Source of the DNA: Actinotignum schaalii
Lineage (GTDB): Bacteria; Actinomycetota; Actinomycetes; Actinomycetales; Actinomycetaceae
Direction: 5' to 3'
DNA length: 64,000 nt
NCBI RefSeq assembly: GCF_028864145.1
Contig: NZ_JARBHJ010000001.1
Span: forward strand, 62,001 to 126,000
The notes under the pieces were generated by a model. It searched no databases. It saw only the letters and a program-made list of their open reading frames with translations, and was not told where the DNA came from. Position numbers and translations under genes: made by a program. Below, in pieces: positions 51,969 to 60,720 of this stretch; positions within the stretch are counted from its first letter, which is position 1, and every line of letters begins with the position of its first letter.

Positions 51969-53347
51969 TGGATCAGATTCGTGATGCAGCCGAAGCGGGG
52001 CGCGCCAGCGGGCGCGGGGCGCGCTGGCGGCACCTGACGGTGCGAGCCGGTAGCGCACTCGGGGTGGTGGGAATCGGCGCCGCGGTAGCGGCGGCCGCCG
52101 TCGTTCTTCCTACCGCCGCACCCCGCGCGGTAGAAGCGGAGGTGGCCAGCGCGGGAGAAGCCCCCACCCAGCTGCTGTGCGGGGGTGGATTTGAACAAAC
52201 TATTTCCGCGGGTATGACCGTGGAAGGCACGCCCGCGGCAAACGCGGACAACATCGCCACCCAGGTGCTGCTTTTCGGCACCGCGGATAAGGAGGCGCGC
52301 GCCGCGCTTCCCACCGGAACGATCCTGAGTGCCGATCCCGGTGAGGTCCTCTCCGGCGCGGTGGCCTACAGTGCCCAGGGCGGTAACGGGCGCGGCCTGG
52401 CCGCTAATCCCTGCGTGAGCGGGGCGGGGGACCTGTGGATCACCGCTTCGGCCACCAGCGTGGGGTACTCCAACCAGCTTCTGCTCACCAATCCGGGCGC
52501 CGCGCCTATCACCGTGCGGGTCGACGGCCTGGGCGGTGCCGGGCCGCTCGGCACGGTGCGGGTGGCCGTTCCCGGGCGCTCCACCGTACGTCACACCCTG
52601 GACGGGCTGCTCGCTGAGGACTCCCGCCTCGCCCTCCACCTGAGCACCCCGGCCGGCACTTTCGGGGCGACCCTGCAAAATCAGCGTATTTCCGGCACCA
52701 GCGGTGCCGGGGTTGATTTCACCACCGGGGCCCCCGCCGCCACGGAGCTCACCATCCCAGGGATCCCGGAGGGTTCCACCCTGCGTATTGCCAACCCGGG
52801 CGAAGCCACTACGTTCACGGTGCAACTGACCGGAGAAAACGGCACCACCCGCACCCTTCCCGGTGGGGAGGACGTGGAGATTGCCGCAAATTCGGTTATG
52901 GACCTCACCCTGGCCGGTATCGACCCGGGCACTTACGCGGTGCAGGTGCGCGGGGCGCAGGCCCTCGCCGCGGGTGTGGCGCTGAGCGGCGGCGGAGATG
53001 TGGCCTGGGCCAGCCCGGTTGCCCCGGCCGCCCGCACCGCGGGAAGTTTCGGGCCCGGCCCGGCCCGCCTGGCCCTTGCCGGGCGCGGCCACGTGGAAAT
53101 CACCCCGGTGGGAGCCGACGGCGTGGACCTCGACCCCGTAGATGCCCAAGTTTCGGGGTACACCGCGGTGGAACTACCCGAAGCTGCGCGCGGCTACCGC
53201 ATCGAGGCGGAAAACCCGGTGAGTGCCGCCGTGCTTGTCCTTGCCCCGAACGGGGAAGCAGGCGGGGCGAGCGGAATTGATTGGGTGAGCGCGGTCGCGG
53301 ACCAGCGTGAAGCGCTCTCCGCCCGCGTCGCGGTGCGCCAGAACTAA
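51968..53347 (+). CDS. DUF5719 family secreted or membrane-anchored protein
   Basis: A 459-residue protein with an N-terminal signal or anchor helix (about 28-50) and a long beta-rich extracellular region. LLLTNPGAAPITVRVDG and RIANPGEATTFTVQLTG are repeated beta-sandwich-like units, the pattern of DUF5719. Its ATG shares one base with the stop of the GT2/membrane gene (TAATG), so the two are coupled; the protein probably works with that transferase outside the membrane. One cysteine pair is not evident (C in LLCGGGF and NPCVSG could bond). Confidence 0.82.
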   Translation: MDQIRDAAEAGRASGRGARWRHLTVRAGSALGVVGIGAAVAAAAVVLPTAAPRAVEAEVASAGEAPTQLLCGGGFEQTISAGMTVEGTPAANADNIATQVLLFGTADKEARAALPTGTILSADPGEVLSGAVAYSAQGGNGRGLAANPCVSGAGDLWITASATSVGYSNQLLLTNPGAAPITVRVDGLGGAGPLGTVRVAVPGRSTVRHTLDGLLAEDSRLALHLSTPAGTFGATLQNQRISGTSGAGVDFTTGAPAATELTIPGIPEGSTLRIANPGEATTFTVQLTGENGTTRTLPGGEDVEIAANSVMDLTLAGIDPGTYAVQVRGAQALAAGVALSGGGDVAWASPVAPAARTAGSFGPGPARLALAGRGHVEITPVGADGVDLDPVDAQVSGYTAVELPEAARGYRIEAENPVSAAVLVLAPNGEAGGASGIDWVSAVADQREALSARVAVRQN

Positions 53348-53781
53348 AAACCGCGCCGCAAAAAATCGATGTCCTCGGGGTGGCGGGAAATCGCCGCGGC
53401 AAGCTGTTCGGTGACGATATCGTGAATGACGATACGGGGGAAAGGGCTGGCCATCGCGGTGCGCATCATTGGCATCCGGTAAAACAGCAGGCGGGCCCGC
53501 ACCGCGCCGCCGCGCTCGAAGGGAAGGAGACGCGCGAGGGGCACCCCATCCTCCCAGGGGGAGGGATCGGAAGCCGGAACGTCCATGACCGCGAAATCAA
53601 GATCGCGCATTTCTTCACCGAAATGGGCGCGATACGTCGCTAATTCAGAGGCGATGATGTCGTCGAATTTATCTGCGCGGGTGCGCCAGGCGGGCAGGGT
53701 ATAGGGGAGCACCGGTCCTTGAATTCCCCGTCCGTGCCGATCACGGCGGCGGGGGCGAGGCGTGGAAGGAAAAGTGTCCAT
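53344..53781 (-). CDS. zincin-fold metallopeptidase family protein lacking the zinc motif
   Basis: A 145-residue cytoplasmic protein of the zincin-1 family (PF06262-like). Length and FDDIIASELATY, LDFAVMDVP and PFPRIVIHDIVTEQLAAAI fit. The HExxH helix, however, reads HDIVTEQ, so the second zinc His and the catalytic Glu in their usual places are missing. It is therefore probably not an active protease. This agrees with other actinobacterial members in the same whiB-DUF3499 neighbourhood as I remember them. It overlaps the convergent DUF5719 gene by 4 nt at their ends. Confidence 0.82.
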   Translation of the reverse strand: MDTFPSTPRPRRRDRHGRGIQGPVLPYTLPAWRTRADKFDDIIASELATYRAHFGEEMRDLDFAVMDVPASDPSPWEDGVPLARLLPFERGGAVRARLLFYRMPMMRTAMASPFPRIVIHDIVTEQLAAAISRHPEDIDFLRRGF

Positions 53782-53804
53782 ACCCCAAGGTTACACGGGC
53801 GTGC

Positions 53805-53810
53805 TAACGT
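53805..53810 (+). promoter_or_regulatory. -10 box for the DUF3499 gene, leaderless type
   Basis: TAACGT ends 7 nt before the GTG start at 53818; no Shine-Dalgarno lies between. Confidence 0.45.
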
Positions 53811-53817
53811 CTAAGGC

Positions 53818-54207
53818 GTGAGTCCGTTGAGAAAGTGTTCCCGCACCACGTGCCAGCAGCCGGCTGTTGCCACGTTGACCTACCAGTACGCGGAAGCAAC
53901 CGCCGTGATCGGGCCGCTCTCACCGGTGGCCGCCCCGGGCACCTTTGACCTGTGCGAAGCGCACGCGGAATCGGTAACGGTCCCGCGCGGCTGGCAGATG
54001 ATCCGCTTGCGCACCGAATTTGAACCGGCCCCGCCCTCGGATACCGACCTCATGGCCCTCGCGGATGCCATCCGGGAAACCGCCACCCGCCAGCCACCCG
54101 AACCCACCCGCGCCACCCGGCGGGTGAGCCGCCCCTCCGATGTGGCGGTGCGCCCGCGCCTGAGCGTGGTACGCGGTGAGGAGCCGGAAACGCCGGCAGC
54201 CGACTAG
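53818..54207 (+). CDS. DUF3499 family protein with putative zinc ribbon
   Basis: A 129-residue actinobacterial protein of unknown function. The N-terminal half has KCSRTTCQQPA and DLCEAHAESVTVPRGW; C7, C12, the later Cys and His form a likely zinc-binding site. The tail (about 80-129) is disordered and rich in Pro, Arg and Glu. The GTG start lacks a ribosome site, in keeping with the leaderless-type promoter. Conserved position between the zincin gene and mtrA-side genes supports a real gene. Confidence 0.85.
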   Translation: MSPLRKCSRTTCQQPAVATLTYQYAEATAVIGPLSPVAAPGTFDLCEAHAESVTVPRGWQMIRLRTEFEPAPPSDTDLMALADAIRETATRQPPEPTRATRRVSRPSDVAVRPRLSVVRGEEPETPAAD

Positions 54208-54341
54208 CTGTTGTGTGCACGGGAGCCGGCTGCCAACTAGCAAGACTCGAGCACGACGGCGCATCTTCGGCCGCGCGCCCCTTCCGCACGCTATTCGCGC
54301 ATTTTTCTGCACGATTGCCACGAACGTGAGAAAATGGCGCT

Positions 54342-55025
54342 ATGACTATGCGCGTTCTTGTGGTCGATGACGATCCCGGTATCTCTGAAATGGTGGCGAT
54401 CCTGCTGGAATCGGAGGGATACGCCGTGACGGTGTGTGCCACCGGCACCAATGCGCTGCCTATTTTCCGGGCAGAAACACCGGATATTGTGCTTTTGGAT
54501 GTCATGCTGCCCGGAATGAGCGGGGTGGAGGTGGCCCGCCAGCTGCGCGAAGAAAGCGATGTGCCCATCATTATGATGAGCGCGCTCACCGATTCGGTGG
54601 ACGTGGTGGCCGGCCTGGAAGCCGGGGCGGATGATTACGTCACCAAGCCCTTTGAGAACTCGGTGCTCCTCGCGCGCATTAAGGCGCGCTTGCGGCGCAC
54701 CGAACCGGAAGTGGAAACGCTGCGGGTTGCCGATCTGGTTATCGACCCGCGCGCCCACCAGGTCACGCGCAACGGGGAAGATCTCCACCTAACGCCCCTC
54801 GAATTTGAGCTGCTCACCACCCTGGCGCGCAAGCCCTACCAGGTGTTCTCCCGCGAAGAGCTCCTGGAACAGGTGTGGGGCTACCGCCACGAGTCCACCG
54901 ATACCCGCCTCGTGAACGTGCATATTCAGCGCCTGCGTTCCAAGGTGGAAAAGGATCCTGATAACCCCGAGGTGGTTATTACCGTGCGCGGGGTGGGGTA
55001 CCGGGCGGGGGCAACCCAGGAGTGA
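54342..55025 (+). CDS. mtrA: response regulator MtrA
   Basis: OmpR-type regulator, 227 residues, of the MtrAB system that controls cell-wall hydrolases, division and osmotic response in actinobacteria. Receiver residues: D10, D11, phosphoacceptor D53 (LLDVMLPG), K103 region (VTKPF). The winged helix (about 130-225) ends with RGVGYRAG. Identity follows from the sequence and the mtrB-lpqB order. ATG at 54342; the ATG two codons on is an alternative, with no clear Shine-Dalgarno for either. The stop overlaps mtrB by 4 nt. Confidence 0.95.
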   Translation: MTMRVLVVDDDPGISEMVAILLESEGYAVTVCATGTNALPIFRAETPDIVLLDVMLPGMSGVEVARQLREESDVPIIMMSALTDSVDVVAGLEAGADDYVTKPFENSVLLARIKARLRRTEPEVETLRVADLVIDPRAHQVTRNGEDLHLTPLEFELLTTLARKPYQVFSREELLEQVWGYRHESTDTRLVNVHIQRLRSKVEKDPDNPEVVITVRGVGYRAGATQE

Positions 55026-56914
55026 GTCAATTTTCGCGGCGCGGCTATATCCATCGCAGCCTCGGGAGCATGGGGCGTGGCGCGCTCACCTCATTTTCAC
55101 AATCCTGGCGCACCTCCCTCAACGCGCGGGTGGTTTCCGCGATTGTGGCTATCGGCGTGCTCACGAGCATCGTGACCGCGGTTATTGTTGCCAACCAAAC
55201 GCGTTCGCAACTTTATGACCGTGCCGTCAGCGCTGCCACCGAGCAATTCTACGGTGCCCGCTCCCAAGCCCAATATGTTTTTGACTCAGCTAATGCCCAA
55301 ACTTCCGGGGCGGTCCAAGAAATCGCGAACGCGCAGGTGCGCTCCCAATTCGAGCCGATCCGCGGGGTGGTGGGCACGGCCCTCATTCGCTCTCCGGGGC
55401 AGAATACCGGTAACTACCTGGTAGCTGATGTGGGAGCGCCCACTCCCGCAACCGTCATGGATGTGCTCACCCCGGAATTACGGGAGGCGGTGCAGGAATC
55501 TTCCAGCCCGCAATGGCAGGCGGTTGCTATTGCGAAGGGGGAGGAGGCCACCCTGCCCGGGATTCTTATCGGTGCGACCGTGCGCCTTCCCAATGCTGGA
55601 ATGTATGAGTTTTACACGCTCTATTCTCTAGAAAACGAAGAGGTGACGGTGGCGCAGGTGTCTCGGGTGCTTATGCTCGCCACTGTCGCGCTTCTTACCA
55701 TCGTGGCGGTGGCCACCGGTGTGCTCGTTAATGTGGTCTTGAAGCCGGTGCGGGCCGCGGCGGAAAATGCCCGCCAGCTGGCCGGGGGTGCTTTCGATGT
55801 GCGGATGGATGATCGCGGGGAAGATGAATTAGCGCAGCTCGGCTCCGCTTTCAACCAGATGGCAGAATCTCTCCAGGATCAATTCACGCGCCTCGAGCGG
55901 CTCTCCCAGGTGCAGCAGAATTTCGTATCCGCGGTGTCCCATGAATTGCGCACCCCGGTTACCACCATCCGGATGGCCGGCCAGCTCATCTACGATAAGC
56001 GCTCCGAACTTCCCTCCAGCCTGCGCCGCTCGGCCGAGCTCCAGCATTCCCAACTTATTTCCCTGGACACCATGCTCTCCGACCTACTGGAGATTTCCCG
56101 TTTCGATGCGGGTTCGATGGTGTTGGAAACCAGCAAAATCGACGTTGTAGAAATTGTGCGGCGCGTGATTATTTCCCAGGCACCCCTCATCGAAGCGAAC
56201 GGGGTGCCCGTCACGCTGTCCGCGCGCGGGGAAACGGTGGCGAGCGTGGATTCGCGCCGTATCGAACGTATCGTGCGCAACCTGGTGGTCAACGCGGTGG
56301 AACATGCCGAAGGAGGCCCCGTCAAAGTGCGGGTGGTGGGTTCGGATACCGCGGTGGCGGTGGAAGTATCCGACCGCGGTATCGGCTTGAGCCCCGAGCA
56401 GGCCTCTCATGTTTTTGATCGTTTCTGGCGTGCTGATACTTCCCGGGTGCGAAAATCCGGGGGAACTGGCCTGGGCCTGACCATCGCTCGCGAGGATGCT
56501 CTGCTCCACGAGGGTCGCCTGCAAGCCACCGGCGAACTGGGGGTGGGATCGACGTTCCTCCTCACCGTGCCCCGTACCCAGAAAGCAGCCTTCACCCCGC
56601 CGCTGCCTTTGCGGGTGGCGGCCGCGGAAGATTGGGACGATAGCGGGGATATTCCCATTGAAATCGTGCGTGCGGATACCACCGGGTCCCTGACCGCGGT
56701 GGGAACTACCGGCACGATTCCTGCGATCCGCGCGAGGGCGGTAGCGGCCGCGGACGCAAGCACCGGGGCCGCTGCGGCGTCGTCGCCTCAATCCGCTGCA
56801 ACGGGTACGGGTGTGTCCGGTACGACGGCGCCAAGCGCGAGCGCGCCCACCGGGCCAGTGGCGCCTACCGGAACAGCAGCGCCCACCGGGCCAGCGGGAA
56901 AGGAGGAGGCATGA
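55022..56914 (+). CDS. mtrB: sensor histidine kinase MtrB
   Basis: Partner kinase of MtrA, 630 residues. A first membrane helix (about 37-57), extracytoplasmic domain (about 60-215), second helix (about 217-238) and HAMP linker (about 240-292) lead to phospho-acceptor H307 (AVSHELRTP). The ATPase domain has NLVVNAVEHAE, DRGIGLSP and GTGLGLTIA. After about residue 520 comes a low-complexity tail of Ala, Thr, Gly, Pro and Ser, ending with repeated APTG units. GTG start overlapping mtrA (GTGA); ends overlapping lpqB (ATGA). Confidence 0.95.
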   Translation: MSQFSRRGYIHRSLGSMGRGALTSFSQSWRTSLNARVVSAIVAIGVLTSIVTAVIVANQTRSQLYDRAVSAATEQFYGARSQAQYVFDSANAQTSGAVQEIANAQVRSQFEPIRGVVGTALIRSPGQNTGNYLVADVGAPTPATVMDVLTPELREAVQESSSPQWQAVAIAKGEEATLPGILIGATVRLPNAGMYEFYTLYSLENEEVTVAQVSRVLMLATVALLTIVAVATGVLVNVVLKPVRAAAENARQLAGGAFDVRMDDRGEDELAQLGSAFNQMAESLQDQFTRLERLSQVQQNFVSAVSHELRTPVTTIRMAGQLIYDKRSELPSSLRRSAELQHSQLISLDTMLSDLLEISRFDAGSMVLETSKIDVVEIVRRVIISQAPLIEANGVPVTLSARGETVASVDSRRIERIVRNLVVNAVEHAEGGPVKVRVVGSDTAVAVEVSDRGIGLSPEQASHVFDRFWRADTSRVRKSGGTGLGLTIAREDALLHEGRLQATGELGVGSTFLLTVPRTQKAAFTPPLPLRVAAAEDWDDSGDIPIEIVRADTTGSLTAVGTTGTIPAIRARAVAAADASTGAAAASSPQSAATGTGVSGTTAPSASAPTGPVAPTGTAAPTGPAGKEEA

Positions 56915-58632
56915 ACGCGCACGTGCTGAAGAAACCCGGGGTGGGGCGTGCCCTCGCGGCGCTGCTCAGCGTGATGATCCTGGCGCTGGCCGGATGTGGG
57001 CGACTGCCGCGGTCCGGGCCGGTTAATGAGGCGAGCGTGCCTCCCACTGAAGAAGCTGTTTTCGGTCTCACCCCGGCCGGCCCGGCTACCGGCGCTTCAC
57101 CCGAAGAAGTGATCCGCGGTTTCCTGCTGGCCGGGAGCAGCGGGGCGGGCGATGATTACGCCACCGCCCGCCAATTCCTCACCAAAGAAGCCGGCCGCAC
57201 CTGGAACCCGCGCTCCCAGGTGCGCGTGTACCCGAATTCTCAAAACATTTCCCCCACCCAACGGGAGGACGGCACCTATGTTATTTCGGTGACCGCGCAG
57301 GGGACCGTGGACACCGGCGGGCGCTACACCGAGGCATCCACGGACGCCATCCACTCCACCACGTTCAAACTGGATCGTAATGCCAGCGGCGAATGGCGCA
57401 TTGCCGAATTGGAAGACGGCATCATGATGACCGATAGCCTCTTCGCCTCGATGTACGTGCGTACCCCGCTCTACTTCATCGGGCCCGGCTCGGATACCAT
57501 GGTTCCCGACCTGCGCTTTTACCCGCGTATGACCTTTATTTCCTCCACGATTGCCGGGCTGCTGGCCGGTCCTTCGCCCTGGCTTGCCGATGCGGTGCAC
57601 TCGGAAATTCCGACCACCTTGCGCATGGCCTCCAGCCCGAAACTGGAAAGCGGCGTGTTGACTTTGGATGTCACGGCCGAAATCTCCACCCTCAGCCGAG
57701 AATCCCAGGCCCGCGCCGTGCAGCAAATCCAGCGTTCCTTTACCGGCCAGAGCGTGGTGCCGGTGCATTCGGTAAATATCACGGTTTCGGGTGAGCCGCT
57801 GGATACCATCGCCATCGCGGACCTGCCCACGTACCCTTACGGTGCGTATGACCTTACGGTGCTGGAGAATAACCGGCCCTACAAGGTGGAAGAAGGCAAA
57901 ACCCGCCCGGTCTTTACCAGCGGTGTGTTCGACGATATTCACGTGGCTCGCATGGCCGGGAATTATTCCGATTCGGTGGCCTCCTACGCCCTGCTCACCG
58001 CCCAGCGCGATGCCCTGGTACGGGTAAGTACCGACGGTTTCCAGCCCTTTACGATGGTGCGCGGGGAAAACTTGGTGGAGCCCTCCTACGACTACTGGGG
58101 CTGGGTGTGGACTTCCGAGGTTGATAACAAGGGCGTGGTGCTGGCCGCGGCTGATGACGGCCGAGTGCGCGAATTGACCGCGCCTTTCCTCAAGGGGGCG
58201 CGGATTCGGGAAGTGCGGGCTTCCCGCGAAGGCGCGCGGCTGCTGATCGTGGCGCAGGTGGGGGACACCGTGCAGATGCTTATTGCTCCTATTCAGCGCG
58301 ATGCCCGCCACGAGCCGACGGCGCTCGGAGATCCGCTAGAGGTGGGGCAGCGCCTGGCGGATGTGAGTTCGGTGGCCTGGATTTCCAGTACGGATATCGC
58401 GGTGCTCGGACGCGCCACGGCCGGTACCGATCCGCTGATATTCGCAGTTCGGGTGGGCGGGCCCATGGAACGCCTCAACGTCACCCCCTATCCGGGGTCG
58501 GTGCGGCTGACCGCCGGGCGCGGGGAACAATCGATCGTGGTCCTCACCGACCAGCAGGTTGTTGCCACTCGCGACGGCGGGGCCTGGCGCCCGGTTGCCA
58601 CCGGCGTCACGGATATCGTGCTGCCGGGGTAG
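56911..58632 (+). CDS. lpqB: lipoprotein LpqB, MtrAB accessory protein
   Basis: A 573-residue lipoprotein that in mycobacteria interacts with MtrB outside the membrane and modulates its signalling. Signal peptide with lipobox LAGC, an N-terminal domain (about 55-190), a GerMN domain (about 205-300) and a C-terminal beta-propeller-like LpqB domain (about 310-573). ATG overlaps the mtrB stop. The stop TAG is the last codon of the first unit of a 9-bp tandem repeat that repeats the stop six more times in frame. Confidence 0.94.
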   Translation: MNAHVLKKPGVGRALAALLSVMILALAGCGRLPRSGPVNEASVPPTEEAVFGLTPAGPATGASPEEVIRGFLLAGSSGAGDDYATARQFLTKEAGRTWNPRSQVRVYPNSQNISPTQREDGTYVISVTAQGTVDTGGRYTEASTDAIHSTTFKLDRNASGEWRIAELEDGIMMTDSLFASMYVRTPLYFIGPGSDTMVPDLRFYPRMTFISSTIAGLLAGPSPWLADAVHSEIPTTLRMASSPKLESGVLTLDVTAEISTLSRESQARAVQQIQRSFTGQSVVPVHSVNITVSGEPLDTIAIADLPTYPYGAYDLTVLENNRPYKVEEGKTRPVFTSGVFDDIHVARMAGNYSDSVASYALLTAQRDALVRVSTDGFQPFTMVRGENLVEPSYDYWGWVWTSEVDNKGVVLAAADDGRVRELTAPFLKGARIREVRASREGARLLIVAQVGDTVQMLIAPIQRDARHEPTALGDPLEVGQRLADVSSVAWISSTDIAVLGRATAGTDPLIFAVRVGGPMERLNVTPYPGSVRLTAGRGEQSIVVLTDQQVVATRDGGAWRPVATGVTDIVLPG

Positions 58633-58691
58633 CCGGGGTAGCCGGGGTAGCCGGGGTAGCCGGGGTAGCCGGGGTAGCCGGGGTAGCCGGG
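58624..58691 (+). repeat. 9-bp tandem repeat CCGGGGTAG x7 across the lpqB stop
   Basis: Seven perfect units of CCGGGGTAG (58624-58686) and a partial eighth. The lpqB stop is TAG of unit 1; because the period is 9, every unit shows the same stop in the same frame. Such repeats can change copy number by slippage, here without altering the protein. Confidence 0.95.
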
Positions 58692-58791
58692 TTTATCGGG
58701 TAGCTATCCACAATCTTCCCGAACGCTGCGTGTATCCACAGCCCGCGGGCCCGTGGCTGCGTTCGCGGAAAACATGCGGCACGCTGGAGCC

Positions 58792-59664
58792 ATGTTTGTT
58801 GCTACGCTGCGCTCCTGGGCCACTGCTCTCGGTGACCTTATCTTTCCGCGCTGGTGCGCCGGATGCGGGGCCTGGGATACCACCCTGTGCCCGGTCTGCA
58901 CCCGGGAGGTAGCCGGCAGCTGGCGCGGCGGGGAAGGCCGCGCCCCGGCCCTCATGCAGATCCTCCCCAACGGTGATGAAGAAGCCCTTTTCCCGGTTTT
59001 CGCCCTGGGGGAATATATCGGGGTACGCCGGCAGGCACTCCTCACTTGGAAACACGGGAACGACGCCGCACTCACCGCCCGCTTCGCCACTCTTTTCGCG
59101 CAGCGCTGCCGGCAACTCGCCCCGCTGTGGGAAGGCACGGCGCTCAGCGTTATTCCCGCGCCCTCCGGGCCGGCGCGCCACCGGTCCGGGCGTTTCATCG
59201 CCGGGCATTTAGCGCAAGCCGCAGCGCGGGGTCTGGGTGCCGGGGGAGTAGATGCGCGGGCCGCACCGGTGCTCCTGAGCGGTGAAACCCAGGGTGGTGC
59301 GCCGCTTGGTGCTGGCAACGGTGTGCTGAGCATGCTGCCGGCGCAGTTGCGGGACCGGGCACTACACGCGGCGAAAGAAAAGCGGGCCCGGGCCGGAAAA
59401 CGTCACCTTGCCGGGCAGCGCGAGCGGGCCGCAAAAGGCCGCGGAATCCGGTTGCGCCCGGGTATCACCATCCCCGGGCGGGTTATCCTCGTTGATGATG
59501 TTCTGACCACCGGTTCTACCCTGGCTGGTTGTGCCCGTGCCATCGCGCAGGCTGGTGGGCAGGTGCTCGCGGCCTTGGTCCTAGCCCTGGCTCCGGATCC
59601 GCGTCCAGCGAACTCGCGCACAGCGTTATCGCTGCTCCAGCCCTTTCCGAATGTTGTGAACTGA
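58792..59664 (+). CDS. comF: ComF family phosphoribosyltransferase-like protein
   Basis: A 290-residue ComF protein. The N-terminal zinc finger has CAGCGAWDTTLCPVC (four Cys) and the C-terminal phosphoribosyltransferase motif is ILVDDVLTTGSTL. In competent bacteria ComF helps DNA uptake on the cytoplasmic side; in actinobacteria the gene usually sits, as here, between lpqB and hpf and its role is unclear. A charged insertion (about 195-225, rich in Lys/Arg) lies before the PRTase loop. Start uncertain: the ATG at 58792 matches family starts, but in-frame ATG 58774 and GTG 58753 are possible and no start has a well-spaced ribosome site. Confidence 0.88.
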   Translation: MFVATLRSWATALGDLIFPRWCAGCGAWDTTLCPVCTREVAGSWRGGEGRAPALMQILPNGDEEALFPVFALGEYIGVRRQALLTWKHGNDAALTARFATLFAQRCRQLAPLWEGTALSVIPAPSGPARHRSGRFIAGHLAQAAARGLGAGGVDARAAPVLLSGETQGGAPLGAGNGVLSMLPAQLRDRALHAAKEKRARAGKRHLAGQRERAAKGRGIRLRPGITIPGRVILVDDVLTTGSTLAGCARAIAQAGGQVLAALVLALAPDPRPANSRTALSLLQPFPNVVN

Positions 59665-59672
59665 ACTACACT
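59644..59672 (+). promoter_or_regulatory. candidate hpf promoter
   Basis: TTTCCG (59644-59649), a 17-nt spacer and TACACT (59667-59672), at the end of comF. It would give hpf a leader of about 170 nt. Confidence 0.4.
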
Positions 59673-59851
59673 TAATGCCAAGAAATAACGGTGCCGGCCG
59701 CGTTAGCGGGTGAAACGAGCAATGGCGAACGTTGATCCAGGCGCGCACCGGGTGACCCAGGATAGGGGGTGGTGCCTCTCTTATCCGCGTGAGAAGCGGG
59801 CATTTTTTTCAGCGGGCCGCGCGCCCGCCACTACATCCCAAGGAGGACACC

Positions 59852-60505
59852 GTGGAGATTATCGTCAAGGGTAGGAACACTGAAGTTTCGGACCGTTTCC
59901 GCAATCACATTGAAGAAAAAATCGCGAAGGTGGAACAGTTCGCTCCGCGTGCTCAGCGCGTTGAGGTAGAGGTGTCGAAGGAAAAGAACCCCGCCCAAGC
60001 GGATAACTCGAAAGTTATCGAAATCACGGTTATTGACAAGGGCCCGGTTATTCGGGCTGAGGCCTCAGCTGCTGATCAGTACAGCGCCCTCGATCTTGCA
60101 TCCGGAAAGCTTTTCGAGCGGCTGCGCCGCTCGCGTGATCGCCGCAAGTCCCATCGGCGCGTGGTTGAGAAGGTGGGCGAACCGCTCACGCTTACCGCGG
60201 AGGATCTCGCGGCGGAAGCCCAGGCGGAGTCAAGGCCCGAAGTAGAAGTGGAAGCAGCGCATCCCACCCGTCCCGAGACTACCGGGGAAGCGGTAGAAAC
60301 CCAGCTGGGGGATTCCCCGGTTGTGGTGCGCGATAAGCTCTACGAAGCCAATCCCATGTCCGTGGATCAGGCTCTCTATGAAATGGAAATGGTGGGGCAT
60401 CCCTTCTACCTCTTCATTGACGAAGAAACGAAGCAACCGTGCGCGGTTTACCTGCGCCACGGCTGGACCTACGGGATTATTCGTCTCGACACCACGGTGC
60501 ACTAA
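59852..60505 (+). CDS. hpf: long-form ribosome hibernation promoting factor
   Basis: Dimerises 70S ribosomes to inactive 100S particles under stress or starvation. The 217-residue protein has the N-terminal S30AE domain (1-100, starting VEIIVKGRNTEVSD), a linker rich in Glu (about 115-155) and the C-terminal dimerisation domain (about 158-217, with MSVDQALYEMEMVGHPFYLF, read as MSVDQALYEME and MVGHPFYLF). GTG at 59852 follows AAGGAGG. In many actinobacteria secA comes next; here it does not. Confidence 0.95.
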   Translation: MEIIVKGRNTEVSDRFRNHIEEKIAKVEQFAPRAQRVEVEVSKEKNPAQADNSKVIEITVIDKGPVIRAEASAADQYSALDLASGKLFERLRRSRDRRKSHRRVVEKVGEPLTLTAEDLAAEAQAESRPEVEVEAAHPTRPETTGEAVETQLGDSPVVVRDKLYEANPMSVDQALYEMEMVGHPFYLFIDEETKQPCAVYLRHGWTYGIIRLDTTVH

Positions 60506-60601
60506 ACACCGCACCCGGCGGCGGCCCGTGCCGTGCTTCCCGCACTGAAGAGCGGGATACTACTAGCGGAATATAAGCGGGCTGAAGCCACGAATACACA
60601 C

Positions 60602-60642
60602 TAAGGCGAGGGATCGAGCGTCATGCCCGGTCCCTCGCCTTA
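60602..60642 (+). terminator. hpf terminator hairpin
   Basis: TAAGGCGAGGGA (60602-60613) and TCCCTCGCCTTA (60631-60642) form a perfect 12-bp stem, about 100 nt after the hpf stop. Confidence 0.75.
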
Positions 60643-60720
60643 TGCCCGGCTCATACCCGACCATGCGCAGCCGCCTTCGACAACAGAGTGCAACGCTATC
60701 TACATAATTAATAGGATTTC

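Noticed and set aside
58559-58912. Open frame with Gly-Ser-Arg repeats behind lpqB
   Set aside because: It is simply another frame of the CCGGGGTAG repeat running into comF.
60506-60720. secA expected after hpf
   Set aside because: The usual gene order would place secA here, but only a terminator hairpin and non-coding sequence are present.
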